DNA from: Calliopum simillimum | Taxonomy: Eukaryota > Arthropoda > Insecta > Diptera > Lauxaniidae | Direction: 5' to 3' | Assembly: GCA_951812925.1 (NCBI GenBank) | Contig: OX638369.1 | Coordinates: 14,599,329-14,663,328 of the forward strand | Length of the DNA stretch: 64,000 bases | Shown: positions 12,051-24,615 of the stretch, in pieces | Layout of the letters: every line of letters begins with the position of its first letter | Position numbering within the stretch: position 1 is the stretch's first letter | Made by a program: the position numbers and the translations under genes | Notes under the pieces: generated by a model | Told to the model about the DNA's origin: nothing | Database searches by the model: none | The model's input: the letters and a program-made list of their open reading frames with translations, nothing else

Positions 12051-13025
12051 ACATTAATAAAAACACTTACGAACTATATTTAGGTACAAAGTTTTGATGC
12101 AAAATTTAAATAAAAAGTTTAGTTAAAATGTTTAGATACAATGTTTAGATGCAATGTTTACATACACTGTTTGGATGCATTATTTAGATTCAATGTTAAA
12201 ATAAAATATATAGATAAAATGTTTAGATGCAATATACAGTTTAGATTTAATAATTAGATATGATCTTTAGATACAAAGCTAAGATACAACATTTAGATAC
12301 AATTTGTAAATGCAATGCTTAGATGCAATGTTTAGATGCGATCTTTACATGTAATGCTTATTTACTATGGTTAGATATAATGTTTAGACACGATGTGAAG
12401 ATAAAATGTTTATATAAAATTTTTGTATGCTATGTTTAGATACAACCTTTTGATAAAATGTTTAGATACCATGTTTAGACACAAGACACAATTTTTTTAA
12501 ACAATTTTGAAGGGTAAAAAGGTTTAGTTAAAATGTTTTGATACAGTGTTTAACTGCAATGTGTACATACACTGTTTGTATTCATTATTCAAATTCAATG
12601 TTCAAATACAAAGCTTAGACATAATGTTAAGATATAAATTTTAGTTGCGAGGCTACAATGGTTAGATACAATGTTTATATAAGATACTTGGATACTATGT
12701 TTAGACACAACCTTTTGATACAATGTTTAGATACAATGCTTAGATCTAATGTTTAGACACAATGTTAAAATGCAATGTTAAGATACAATGATTAGATACA
12801 ATCTTTAGATACTAAGTTTGGACACACCATTTAGCTATAATGTTTAGATACATGACTTAGGTGTAAAGCTTAGATGCAATGTTTAGCTAAAATGGTTAAA
12901 TACAATGCTTAGATAAAATGCTGGGATTCTATGTTTACACTCAAACTTTCAATACAATGTTTAGATACAATTTTTGGACACAATGATTTGATACAATGTT
13001 TAGATGCATTGTTGACAAAAATTTT
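12051..13025. repeat. Minisatellite with 'aatgtttagatac' core
   Basis: About one kilobase of degenerate short units (around 12 to 18 bp) such as aatgtttagatacaatg, aatgcttagatgc and aatgtttagacac. Units vary by single substitutions and small indels. A shorter array with a related core (tttagaaacattatttagc) sits at 45241-45450. Confidence 0.8.
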
Positions 13026-13164
13026 GAGACCCAATTTTCTCAAACAATGTTGAAGATTATGTTTAAATAACAAAAAACTATTATTTCACGTAAAACTTGG
13101 TACTTATGCCTTCTCCAAAGCAATTTTGTATTTATTTGTTTTTTAAATTAGGACATACATATAT

Positions 13165-13898
13165 AAAGCATTCCACGCCAAGTGTACCAGCTCAAAAATT
13201 TTTGGGATTCGGACGCTACATGGGAGTTTTTGGCTTTTGAACGCCCGCGGCAGGCAATACTCTTCGTTTACTCAAAAGGAAGGCATCTTATGAAAAATGT
13301 TTTCTAGGCATAAAATGCTAAGAATCGTTCAAGAACGTGTGAATTCTTATGGATTTTTTTTAAACTTTTTTTTTTAAGCATTAAGCATTTTATGCATAGT
13401 ATACTTCTTTCATAAGATGTCTTCCTTTTGAGTTAACGAAGAGTTTTACCTGCCACGGGCGTTCAAAACCCAAAAACTCCCAGGTAGCGTCCGAATCCCA
13501 TCTTGAGTCGTGCATCATTTTGAAGCTTTTAAATTATGCTTTAATTTGAAGTACTTTCAAAAAAAAATATAAGGGGAGTTTTTTAAAAAAAATCCAAAAG
13601 TATTTTTAAGTGTAAAAAATTTTGTTGAAAAAAAATTATTCACCAAGAAATATTTTTTTAAAAAAAGAACATTTCAGAATAAATGGGACCAGTATAAATT
13701 TACAAACTTTAGTGTAAGCTATAAATAAAAAACACCCTTATCATGAAAATGATAAAAACGCCAACTTCAACACTCTTTATTTTAAAAACAAATGGTACTA
13801 GGACCAAAATGGTTGTTTTCGCTCACCGGATCTACCATATTGCCAAATTTGAGCAAAATCAGAGAATTTTGAGCTGGTACACTTGGCGTGGATTGCTT
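13165..13898. mobile_element. Non-autonomous inverted-repeat element with internal hairpin
   Basis: Terminal inverted repeats of about 34 bp: left aaagcattccacgccaagtg then taccagctcaaaa, right the complement ending ggattgctt. Both ends are followed by catatat (13158-13164 and 13899-13905), a likely target duplication in AT-rich DNA. A second inverted pair of about 115 bp lies inside, roughly 13202-13320 against 13374-13504, including attcggacgctac and gaacgcccg. The left half can therefore fold into a long hairpin. An open frame of 123 codons crossing the right end looks accidental. Confidence 0.8.
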
Positions 13899-14494
13899 CA
13901 TATATTATATATATTTGTGATGCATGCACTTATTTGCATAATTTCCCGGAAAATAAGGAGGACCCATTTTGATATGTTGTTCAAGGCAAAATTCTCTATC
14001 AATTGGTATAGGTTCTATGAACTTTGGAATAAGTGCAAGTGTTGTTGCTGTTTTTATATTGTTATTGTATTGAGAATCGTTCATGAAGTTTCAAATACAG
14101 ATATTGGTCTTTAGTAATGCTGAAACTAAAGTATGAAGGCAAATATTATGGAAAGTTGAAATGCTCCAAAAATAAAATGTTTTCTTCTATTTGTTTCGAT
14201 CCATGGTGAAAAAACGTGGCGAAAAGCTATCAACATCTGAAAAGTTTAATCAATTGGTTATTCGCCACTCTACAAATAACCCATTTCTCTGATCGGAAGG
14301 ACTAAAAAAGTAGTTAAATTCAACAGTACCTAATAAAAATGTATTTACAGGCTAATTTTGATAGAAAGAGGTCTATTTGTACACACTCTCCAAGTTATAC
14401 CATTAAAACCATTAAAACATGAGTACCTATATTAAAGAAGTCAGGAATATCACGTTTCTCTCATCAGATTAAAAGTTTTCTTGCAGAATTGGAT
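13899..14494. other. No feature seen
   Basis: AT-rich sequence between two inverted-repeat elements; nothing supported. Confidence 0.4.
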
Positions 14495-14503
14495 GTAAAT
14501 TCG

Positions 14504-15269
14504 GGTGGCACTCAAAAGCGGCCAAAAAAATAGCGGCCAAAAAATAGTGGCCAACAAAAAGGGGCCAAAAAATAGCGGCCAAATAAAAAAGGGGCCAAAT
14601 ATAAAAAGGGGCCAAAAAATAGCGGCCAAATAAAAAAGGGGCCAAATATAAAAAGGGGCCAAAAAAAGTGGCCCAAAAAAAGGAGCCAAAAAATAGCGGC
14701 CAAAAAAAAGCGGCCAAAAGAAAAAAGAGGCCAAAAATGGTTAAAGTGTTAAATTATCATTATTTTGTTAAAAATCAAAGACATTAGGTAAAATAGTAAA
14801 GTAAATTGACAAATTGTGTAACTGATATCGAGAAGCTGACATTCGCCTCAAGACTGTAGTTTCTGGATTTGAACCCAAATGGGTAACTGAAGATCTCACT
14901 CATGCTGAAATTTACGAATACTTAACTAATGTCAGCAATCACATTCACTATAATTAATTTCATTGTACTTTTTAACTAACTTTTTCCATGTATTATTTAC
15001 ACAATTTGTCAATTTACTTTACTATTTTACCTAATGTCTTTGATTTTTAATAAAATAATGATTATTCAATACTTTAACCATTTTTGGCCTCTTTTTCCTT
15101 TGGTCGTTTTTTTTTTTTGGCCGCTATTTTTTGGCCCCTTTTTTTGGCCGCTATTTTTTGGCCCCTTTTTGTATTTGGCCCCTTTTTTTCTTTGGGCGCT
15201 TTTTTTTGGCCGCTATTTTTTGGCCGCTTTTTTTTGGCCGCTATTTTTGGGCCGCTTTTGAGTGGAACC
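14504..15269. mobile_element. Foldback (FB-like) transposable element
   Basis: Long inverted arms of about 320 bp surround a loop of about 170 bp (14823-14995). The outer arm parts are tandem short units, 'ggccaaaaaatagc' on the left and their complement on the right. The inner arm parts are non-repetitive inverted copies (14727-14822 and 14996-15091). Tips read ggtggcactcaaaagcggcc and ggccgcttttgagtggaacc. The 9-bp gtaaattcg flanks both ends exactly (14495-14503 and 15270-15278). Foldback elements of Drosophila also have tandem-repeat arms and 9-bp duplications (known family behaviour). No transposase is encoded, so it would need one in trans. All open frames here (WPLFFG-type) come from the units. 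Confidence 0.9.
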
Positions 15270-15936
15270 GTAAATTCGACAGCTCGTTATTATCTAGGAA
15301 AAAAATTGATTCATTCATGTTTCTAAAAGAATTGGCTGCGAATAAATTAAACATCATAATATTTTTGCCGACGATACTTTTCTAACAAGGCGAAATAATA
15401 ACGTTGAAAATACAATATTCACGATTCAGCATAATAAAACATAGTAGTTTTTTTAAATAAAAAATATTGTAAATGAAATGTTTTTTGTTTTTTTTTTTTT
15501 CAGTTCACTTTCAACTCAAGTGCGATAAAAAACTGACATTCTGCAACTATCCTATCGCATTAAAAATTAACACTTGCACGCCCATGGCGTGACACAATCT
15601 GCCAAAAGTTTCAAAAGACCCAATAAGTCACTGTATAACCTCATCATCATCATCATTACAGCAGCATCGTGCTGCGCCATCTATGGGCAAGATCAGAAGA
15701 TGCACAAAAACCAAAACAAAAAATAATCACATACCAACCTACAGTAAAAATACCATAGGAATATGTGACGTGAGCTGTTGTTTTAGTTGTCTAACGATAA
15801 TTCATTTTCCTTTACTGTGTGTGTGTGTGTTTGTGTGAAAAATTTAAATTTTTCCAAAAGACAAGAAAACAAGTGCCGCTGAGATAAATTGTTGTGCCAA
15901 GTTATAAAGATGCTAAGCAGCAGCGTTGACTTTTTT

Positions 15937-15937
15937 C

Positions 15938-15968
<31 letters not shown>
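15937..15968. repeat. (GT)n microsatellite
   Basis: About fourteen GT dinucleotides with one TA interruption. A shorter GT tract lies at 15812-15837. Confidence 0.9.
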
Positions 15969-15970
<2 letters not shown>

Positions 15971-16474
15971 CAGACTTAGCAGCATACATACACATTGTAA
16001 GGGCAAAATTTCGCACAGTTTGTTAGCAGCAGCAGCGTTCTGTTTTTTTTTTTTTTTGTCGTTTTTATTTCTTTGGCAAATTTTCAAGTTGAACTTAAGG
16101 CCACGCTTTTGGCCCTTGCCATTGAGTGTAGTTGTTGACTTGTTGTTATTGTTGTTGTTGTTTTTTTTTTTTTGCAATCTTTTGGGACATGCAATATATA
16201 GCACGTATTGAAGGCTTGTTAGGTATATGATAGGCTAGAAAGTCAACATTAGCATATTACTTTCGAAAGCAGCATTCGATAAAATTATCAATTGTATGTA
16301 ATAATTTTTATGAACTGCTTTGTCCATTATGTATGCCTTTTGCAAGGGTTTTTCTTCCAATTTTATGTCCTAACAACTTTTCTTTACAAAGTGCTTAATT
16401 TGCTTTATTTTATCTTAAAGGTCGAAAAGTTTTCAAAAATTAAAAAAACTCTCAAACTTAAAACTTCAAAAACA

Positions 16475-16504
16475 GCAAGTTCGTAGCTTAAGTCTTTCGT
16501 TTTT
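16475..16504 (+). repeat. Dispersed short motif, copy 4
   Basis: Reads caagttcgtagcttaagtct followed by ttcgttttt. It is the best match to the consensus. Confidence 0.6.
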
Positions 16505-17552
16505 CACAACACAAAACACTATTTTTACTCCCAAAAAAACACAATTTTCCAACTTTTTTATATTTTTATGACAGTTTAAAAAAAATTTTTGTTTTTACAA
16601 CAAATTTCATGCTTGTTGTTGTTTTTTTTTTTTATTGTCACATTTCAGTAACATTTCATACGTAGAAAATCCACTACTTTTCAAAATTTGCTCAAGCAAA
16701 ACGCAGTACCGTTACAGACTGTTTTTTTTTTTATTAAAAGACGCATAAATCAACAACTAAAAACAAAAACAAAAAATTAAAAGCACTCATTGAGTGAAAA
16801 AAAACAACAACATATATTTAAGGTTACAATAACAATATAAACGAACAACTACAACAGCATTAGCTTCGTAGCACATGGCAGTTGCAATTAAAACTCATGA
16901 GATGACAATCAACAACATTAGAGTAGAAAATTAAAACAACAAAGACGAGCGACAAGAATCACGGCAACAACAACAATAACAATAAAAGTGTAATTAATAC
17001 AATGGGCAACACATTTGGTATATATTTATATACAACATATATACATATGTACTTACAACAAAACATATTACAGTAACAAATCTCTTTTCATTGTAAGCAC
17101 CATGAGCGCCATCTATTTATTTTTTAATGCTGTAGTTAAAAACCTCAATTATTAATTCAATTTAATTAATATTTGATGATGTGTCTGAGGCTAAGCGGCA
17201 CGAGCTGCCATTCATTTTTTTACTGAATATTGAAGTGTAACTGAACATTGGAAATATATGATGTTTGTTAAAAATTCAGCATCGAAAACGAAAACATCCA
17301 ATCATACATTTTTGATCATTTTGTAGTTCCAATGCCTTAACTATACAAGTTCACTATATGGCATCAATAGCTTTTATATCCCTTTCAAAGACACAACACA
17401 CGTAAGAAGTCATTAACTTCAACGACAACGAGAGTCATCAATTCAAGTTGGACGAAAGACCAGTCCTTCTGTACGGCCATGAAATGTGGTTAACCAACAG
17501 CGTTTTTCAATATAATTTACAAATATTCAATTGAGGAGTGAAAATATTAAAG

Positions 17553-17770
17553 GGCCTAAGTACCAGTACGAGGCAAAAGTAGTATCATACATATTATGTG
17601 CCATAATAATCGATTATTTGATCACTTTTGTTTTTTCAACATAATGCCGTCAATTCCACACCATCAAGTCAGCTTTTGTGAAAACAGAAAATAGCTTTAA
17701 TCTTTTTTAACAAAATTTCACTCAATTCATAGTATGATATTACTTTTGCCTTGTGCTGGTGCTTAGGCCT
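17553..17770. mobile_element. Short MITE, family F copy 1
   Basis: Inverted ends: gcctaagtaccagtacgagg with caaaagtagtatcata on the left, and the complement ending gtgctggtgcttaggcct on the right. About 218 bp. The middle, 'catcaagtcagcttttgtga', is shared with 39244-39490 and 57480-57625. Confidence 0.75.
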
Positions 17771-18224
17771 TCAACTGTCTCGGATGAGTTCCAAAAATTA
17801 GGTGAGCAAGAGCCATTAATCATAGTAACGCACTGAGAAAAGAGTATGTTCCTTCAAAGAAATATATTTGATTGAATATTCTTAAAGATATTTTTTAATA
17901 ATTAACAATTATTAGTAAATACTTATTAATATGCGTTTAATTGGACCTCAAAATGTTGTTTATTGAACCAAAAATGATATCTGTTTGATTGAATTTAAGT
18001 GATTTGGTTGTGATAAAAATGTAAACATTTGGTTCAAGCAAATATTGAAAAATTGTTTAAAGGATTAGTATAAATAAAAGATCGTTAGATTCAAATGTAT
18101 ATATGTATAATACAAGCAAATATTGTCATTATTGATCCAATTTCAAAATTGATTTGTATTAAATAAGACTTTTATTTCATTCAAATATGCATCGGATATT
18201 TAACCCAATGATGTTTTATAGATT

Positions 18225-19285
18225 TAAGCAAACTAGAGTTCGCCTTGTGGCCGAAATTCGACCATTTCGATTTGACCACAAAACAAAGGAAAAAGTTTTT
18301 ATACCCTTCCTTGGTCGATAAAACACAAAAAGCTTTCAATATTCCTCCTTAGGGTTCAGGTTATCTGCATCGGTGCAGCAGCTAAGTTGCAATATCGTAC
18401 TTTCCATTTAGAGGCGTGTAACTCCTACTAAAGAGCAAACAGGTTTTGATATCTTTCTATACCAAAATTCATAAGAATCAATCATGCTATCGTGCTATAT
18501 AGTGCTAACTTTATATCTATACCAAATTTCATAAAAATCGTATGCAGTATTTTCGCCGTGAGAGCGTTTTTTCCATTTAGGGGCGTGGCACTGTCCACTG
18601 AAAATAAAATGGTCGTGTTATCATTCCTTAGTGCCAATGCTACCTCCATACCAAATTTCGTTGAAACCGATGCTGCGGTTTAGCCGTGAGAGCGTTTTTT
18701 CCATTTAGGGGCGTAGCACCGCCCACTGAAAAACATAATGGTTATATTATCGTTCTTTAGTGCTAACTCTACCTCCGTACCAAATTTCGTTTAAATCGAT
18801 GCAGCGGTTTAGCCGTGAGACCATTTTTTTTATTTAGGGGCGTGGCACCCCCCACTGAAAAATATAATGGTCATATTATCGTTCTTTAGTGTTAACCCTA
18901 TCTCCACACCAAATTTCGTTAAAATCTATGCAGCGGTTTAGCTGTGAGAGCGTTTGTTCCATTTAAGGGCGCGGCACCGCCCACTGAAAAACATAATGGT
19001 CATATTATCGTTCCTAAGTGCTAACCCTACCTCCGTATCAAATTTCGTTAAAATCGATGCAGCGGTTTAGCTGTGAGGGCGTTTTTTTCATTTAGGGGCG
19101 TGGCACCGCCCACTTTAAAAAAATATATAGTCCTATGCACTGCTCCTCCTTACAACCTTTCCAACAAAAAAAAAATCAAGCAAATCGGTTGAGATTTAGG
19201 TATAGAAACAGGGACCTAACCGATTTCGTTTGCCTATTTATATATAGAGTACCTGGAGACCGATCCCTGCTCGGTCAATAATCTG
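18225..19285 (+). repeat. GGGCGTGGCACC tandem array (126-bp type), main copy
   Basis: About six tandem units of 126-129 bp run from 18480 to 19130. Each has 'atggtcatattatcgttc', 'ccaaatttcgttaaaatcga', 'gcagcggtttagccgtgaga' and gggcgtggcaccgcccact. A head (gagttcgccttgtggccgaa, then tttttatacccttccttggt) and a tail ('gagatttaggtatagaaaca' to 'ccgatccctgctcggtcaat') flank the units. Its layout, non-coding tandem units between constant ends, matches the 'GTAGGG' family although the sequence differs. Other copies are at 9990-10315 and 35884-36745. Confidence 0.8.
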
Positions 19286-19639
19286 ATTTTTTTATTTTAG
19301 TCGATGTTTTTATTCATAGCTATTTTTTGGTATGAAACTTATACCTTTTCACCTCTAATGGTCATGCTTTCAAAATAATAAATAAACCGATGAGAATAAT
19401 AATAAGAAAAAACTCAAAAAATATCGAATGGTATAGAAAAATAACAAAAATTCAAATTTTTTTTGGTGAAATAGAATGCCCTAAAATAAATAAATGTGAT
19501 ATGCCACATACCCAAAATATTCCGTCATTTGTATAGAGGCTGAAATATCTTATCTTCAAAGGATCATAACTCGGAAAATAAGAGTTCTATTGTAAAAATT
19601 CAAAAGGATATTTTGATAAGGAAGATTGTGGCTATTCGA

Positions 19640-21090
19640 TGCTATTGATAAAAAAGATTTTCACCTTTTCTTGTAGCTATGCTGTAAGTTTGAACACAGC
19701 GTTTTTTTCAAATTCAAACAAGGATATTTCAAAATCCTGCAGATGTAATGAAAGTTCTGCAATGGAGACGGATTCAGCGTCAAAAAGTTCACAAGGCTGC
19801 TAATAAGAATTAAAAAGTTCATTCCATTTTTTGTTGTGCCTGAGTTATTACCCAAAATTTTTTTTTTTGATAAAAAGTGGGCGTGGCAATTATTGAACAA
19901 AGCCTTCTTTTCGTTATGCTTTAGATACTCATGATACAGATCCGCATACCAAATTTCATCAAAATATGTTGTACCATTTGTGAGAAATAGCATTTAATTT
20001 GTTTTACTTGTATGGGAGGTTCCATGCACACTGGCGATATTTTGCCCACTTTCAGGTCATAGGTGCCTAATAGCAAGTAGATTCCCTACAGTTAAATTCA
20101 GAAAGATTGCTTTGGTAGTTTTCTTTTTATAGCGTATTATATTTTTTGTGGGCGGTGCCACGCCCTTCAACGTATTTTCCTAATATAACGTTATATCACA
20201 TTTTAATCCTTGTTTGCAGTGGTAACATCTCCTAAATTATCATTAAAATTGTTGGAGTCGCTTTCGAGTAATATTGAATTAAAATTTTCAATGATTAAAA
20301 AGGAGGCGTGTCACTTCTTCGATACCGCCCACTTTCCGGTCATTAGAAGGCATTGATAAGCAGTACCTACATACCAAATTTCATCAAAATATCTTGTAAA
20401 ATTTGCGAGACATAGAATTTTACGTATTTTGCTTGTATGGGAGGTTCCACGCGCAACTGCGATATTTTGCCCACTTTCAGATCAGAGATGTCTTATCGCA
20501 ATTAGGCTCTCCACATTTAATTTTAGAATGTTTGCTTTATTAGTTTTCTTTTTATACCGTTTTATATTTGTGTGGGCGGTGCCACGCCCTTCAACGAGTT
20601 TTCTCAATATAACGGCGTATTACATATTAATCCTTGTTTTTAGAGGTAACATCTCCTAAATTTTCATTAAAATTGTTGGAGTCGTTTTCGAGTAATGTTG
20701 ATTCAAAATTTTCTAGGGCTGCAAAGTGGGCGTGGCACTTCTTCGATCCCGCCCACTTTTTGTTAGTTACAAGGTATTATTAATCCGTATCCGCTCACCA
20801 AATTTCATTCGAATACCTTGTATGGTTTGTGAGTTATGACTAAATCAATTTTAAAATTTAAGGCTGTGCCACGCCCTCTGGTGAGCATTTACAAAGTTCA
20901 AACCTATCTCATTCTTCATTGTATGCTAATATCTAACACTGTTCTAAGTTTCATTAAAATCGCTGTAGCCGTTTTCGAGAAAAAATATTGGCACAGAAAT
21001 AAGTACAAAGAAACAAAAAAACAAAAAAACAAACATACAATTTTAGCTCGTATAAGAAGAGAAGATATTGCCAAGATTGTTGCCAAGATT
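19640..21090 (+). repeat. GGGCGTGGC family with about 440-bp units
   Basis: Two long units (about 19870-20295 and 20296-20735) and a partial third share 'tgtatgggaggttcca', 'gcgatattttgcccactttc', 'gtgggcggtgccacgccctt' and 'ttaaaattgttggagtcg'. The array ends in an A-rich tract near 21010-21040. Open frames of 70 to 110 codons on both strands come from the units and are not genes. Confidence 0.75.
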
Positions 21091-21108
21091 TGATAAAAGG
21101 ATTATTAA

Positions 21109-21601
21109 CCCTTTAGCTGTTTAATTTTGTTTTGAAAAACTTTTTCTGCCTGCTTAGTTATTTTCCATCGAAGACGAGTATACTCGACATAAACAGAATA
21201 CTTAAAATGTTTCTGCCTATTAAAGTTGGCAATTATGATCAAAAGTTGCGTGTTGGTTTTTTAAAAAATATTTATTTTTATTCGTTGTTAACAAACAAAA
21301 TTTATTTCATTGATAAAAAAATATCACATAAAATCGTTTTGTAACGGTACTTCCACAGAATTTGTTATTTCAGCTATTGTGAACTAAAATAAATAAGGTT
21401 GCCAGACTAACGAATATTCTAAAATGTACATTTTTTAAAAGATCTTTATTTGCCCTTTTTCAGGAAAAAAAAATTACTGTTGATTCGTTTAATAATAATA
21501 CGAATGCGATTTTTTTTATCTTCACGACGAGTATACTCGACATAATGCGAAAAACTTTAATTTCGCTCTGACGAGTATACTCGACATAAACAGTTAAAGG
21601 G
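21109..21601. mobile_element. TTAA-flanked MITE (piggyBac-like ends)
   Basis: The ends read ccctttagctgttt and the complement aacagttaaaggg. TTAA stands directly outside both (21105-21108 and 21602-21605). CCC..GGG ends with a TTAA target duplication are the piggyBac superfamily signature (established). Subterminal copies of gacgagtatactcgacataa occur once on the left (about 21173) and twice on the right (about 21522 and 21569). Each contains the palindrome gagtatactc, which could be a transposase binding site. It is 493 bp with no transposase. Confidence 0.85.
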
Positions 21602-21644
21602 TTAATAAAAACAATCACTAGAATCAAGTAGTCATTTATTGCAC

Positions 21645-21742
21645 GCAAACATATATTTGTTAATAATTACCATAACATATATTTGGTAATTGTTAATAAT
21701 TACCGTAACATATATTTGGTAATTATTAACAAATATATGTAC
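21645..21742. repeat. AT-rich inverted repeat
   Basis: acatatatttgttaataatt faces aattattaacaaatatatgt, with two inner near-copies of 'aacatatatttggtaatt'. It is a cruciform-prone palindrome of about 97 bp without coding content. Confidence 0.7.
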
Positions 21743-21835
21743 GATTAAACCAAAAATTGCACAAATATGCCGCTCATAAAATAACATCAAATATTCGATT
21801 TGTCTATATCAAACCCCAAATTCCATTGTACATAA

Positions 21836-22429
21836 TCCCGACTAGCAAAAAGTTCAGGTTCAGATCCAATTCGGATCAGGCTTGCCTGAAGTATTATCAG
21901 GAACTAGCAAAGGCTTTCTGAACCGACAATGACGAATAAACGTCACCCCTTATATAAAACGGACCTGATTCGTATGGGTGGATCCGATCCGAATCCCAGA
22001 AAGTTTTCGGAAGAGGATCAGGATATTTCTCAGGTCCTGATCAGAAAAGTGATATATTTATTATTGAGGATCGGATCATATCCATATAAATTCGTCCGGT
22101 CACAAAACGCTTTCCTAAAACATTTTGTAAAATTGATTAGTAAGTATGTTTGCTCTTACATATGCATTTGTTATGAAATAAATATGATAACCACCCAAAA
22201 TATGTTTGAGAAAACTTTCTTACGAAAGGACTGGGTCAGATGAATTAAATTCCTTATTACGACTTAGTTCGAAAATTTGATGCGATACTGAATCAAACAA
22301 CGTACTAAGACCGTATTAAGATTTTTAGTATCAGATCCTTATGAGTTACTGGAAAGATGGCCATATTAAGGAATTCCTGATCCGGATCTGATCTTAATCC
22401 GGAATTCCTGAACTAATTTCTTGTTGGGA
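21836..22429. mobile_element. Inverted-repeat element with GGATC-rich ends
   Basis: The left end tcccgactagcaaaaagttc then 'aattcggatcagg' is an imperfect inverse of the right end 'cctgatccggatctgatc' with 'ctgaactaatttcttgttggga'-type sequence. About 594 bp. Several 'cggatc/gatccg' words recur inside. The 104-codon open frame at 21929 shows no family features. Target duplication not resolved. Confidence 0.55.
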
Positions 22430-24360
22430 TCATATTGTTTACTCAATGCATCTGATTTAGACGGCAAAAATTAAAACGGAGAAATGTATGAAAGAATTAA
22501 AGACTCCTGCTCCTGCTGCTCCTGCTCAAGGCACGAAGGAGGAGTTCTTTGAGTTGCCATTGCTCCAAGAGGAGATAGGAAGAACTTAATTGCTGCGATT
22601 TAGTTATCTCAGCCAGCCTTAATGGAATTTTCAATGAGTTAAAGTCTCTTTTAAATAAATTTGATAGTAAGTGAATTCATTAAGGCAATAAATATGTTTT
22701 TGAAGAAAAGGCTTTTATCTTCGTTTGCAGCTTGCAAAAGAGTATATTGACCCTAATGCTACTTGAATGTACAAATACAAATCTTGAATGCGAGCTAGAA
22801 ATATCCATATCGTTTTTTGTCAAAAAAAAAAAGTTAAGTTGCTTGTACGTGCTATATCGATGGTCAAGGGGAAAAATTAGGTAAGTCGAATATTGATGAA
22901 AAATTAGGTAAGGAGAAATTTTGACTTGAATTTTCCATCTCCAAGTGAAAAAAAAATGAGAAATCTTCTCGTAATGTGCGATTAGAAGTTGCCCAGAATG
23001 GAAAAATTTTTCAAAAAAGAAAAACTTAAAAATCATCCGACGGCTTTGTATGGAACAAAAGTAATGTCATAATGTGAATAAGCTTCCATTTTATTTCGGT
23101 TTCATATTCAGGAAAAGTTTACTTTAAGGTGTAAAATTGATGATAGTAAGTTAAAAAGACTGTATCACTCAAATAACAACAACTAGATTTAATGCACATT
23201 TATGCTCATTTTACATAATTTTGAATTATTGCTCGTAATGACATTGGCTCTAATAAGATGGCTAATTGTCAACTTCTCCGTCTGTCTATAATATATGTTT
23301 GTAAATATGAATAATCTAGTATTAATTATGCATTTAATATTAACTCTAAATGTAAATTACTAAATATTTATCCTCAAGTCAATGTTTTTTTTTTATATTT
23401 TATTTAAAATATTTTGTCAACTCACATATCAATTTATAACAGCAGACTTAATTAAATGCACAATTGAGCAACCTACTGCCAACCTGCACTACACCTCTCT
23501 CAAGGTCGTTGCAGTACCTATCTACCACATGGCAAATGCATATACATTTAATGAGCTCATCATATATTGCATTGATGCATTTTCATTACACATTCATTAT
23601 AAAAACATAAAAAAAGAACAACAGAAAAAAAGGTTTCATTCGAGCTGACGCTGCCCGTGTAAGTGATTAATTAATAATTTCTATTTTTAGCAGAAATATG
23701 CATTTTAAAATGTAAAATCTTTGCAATTATTTAATAGTTTTGCAATAGGGTTATACTAAAATAAAAATACATCATTGATACATGGGCCAGATGTGTGTGG
23801 TTAGGAGCTTAGAGTCAGCCTAACGTATGTAACCTCACATTAGCCTCCCAATACAACCTACACAGAACAATGCTAGCACTGGCAATTTTTCATTTCATTA
23901 GCGAATTATTTTGTTAAATCTTTTTTTTTTTAATTATTTATCTATTAACAATAATCAAATTGTAGAAAGAAAAAAAAAAGATCTTTACCGTCATCCATAT
24001 GTCAGTGCGCGCAACTTTGTAGTGAGTTGTCGATAATAAAAAAATCGACAAAAAATGCCGTGAAACATTTGCACCTTTGTGGCGTCTGCGGTAGCACTAT
24101 GTGTGCTAGCGTTGTTTTTGTTTAAATTTGCATTCCATTAAAAACCAATTACAATAAAATGTTAAATACTATAATTAAATAATATTTTTATAAGACAGTT
24201 TATGTCCTATTAAGTTTTTTTTTTTTCATTAAATCGCTTCAATTTTGCATATCACTTACGATTATTCAATCATAACGTCTAAAAGAACATTTTATAAATG
24301 TTTATGAAGAAATTGGCACCTAATCGTCCATAAAAATAAAAGTTCCAGTTGTAAAGAATT
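22430..24360. other. No gene seen
   Basis: A short coding-like phrase at about 22492-22560 (ending KEEFFELPLLQEEIGRT) is too short to assign. A 118-codon minus frame at 22680-23036 is phenylalanine-rich and probably accidental. The remainder is AT-rich unique DNA. Confidence 0.4.
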
Positions 24361-24615
24361 GTTCAAGGCATTTTTACGTTTGTCCACCCATTTTTAGTTG
24401 GTCCAAGTTTGGGTGACATAATATTCAAAAAACCAAAAAAAAAAAGTGGCATCTTATTACTATCTCCAAAAAAGGATAATTAGTTTTTGAAAGTTTGTTC
24501 ATCAAAAAGCCATGTTTGTCCAAACTGAGCTTAAAATATATTAAAAAAAACAAAATTTCTTAATTAGTTTGAGCCTTAAACACAGAAATGGATAGAATAT
24601 TTCTACTGTAATTGA

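Larger units (their letters stand above)
15279..17552. other. No gene seen; microsatellite-rich DNA
   Basis: Contains GT tracts at 15812-15837 and 15937-15968 and many CAA/TTG clusters (16130-16160, 16840-16985). One dispersed short motif is at 16475-16504. Open frames across the GT tracts are low complexity. Confidence 0.45.

Noticed and set aside
13743..14114. 123-codon plus-strand open frame
   Set aside because: It crosses the right end of an inverted-repeat element and contains its terminal repeat, so it is accidental.
14450..15385. Several open frames of 60-94 codons on both strands encoding WPLFFG/APFF-type repeats
   Set aside because: They arise from the ggccaaaaaatagc units of the foldback arms; symmetrical frames on both strands show they are not genes.
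15783..16211. Open frames with His-Thr or Val-Cys repeats
   Set aside because: Translations of the GT/CA microsatellites.
18480..19130. CRISPR-like array of regular repeats
   Set aside because: Units are 126 bp, wholly repeated without variable spacers, and the genome is eukaryotic.
22680..23036. 118-codon minus-strand open frame
   Set aside because: Phenylalanine/serine-rich from poly-A/T runs, no recognisable domain, no splice or promoter support.
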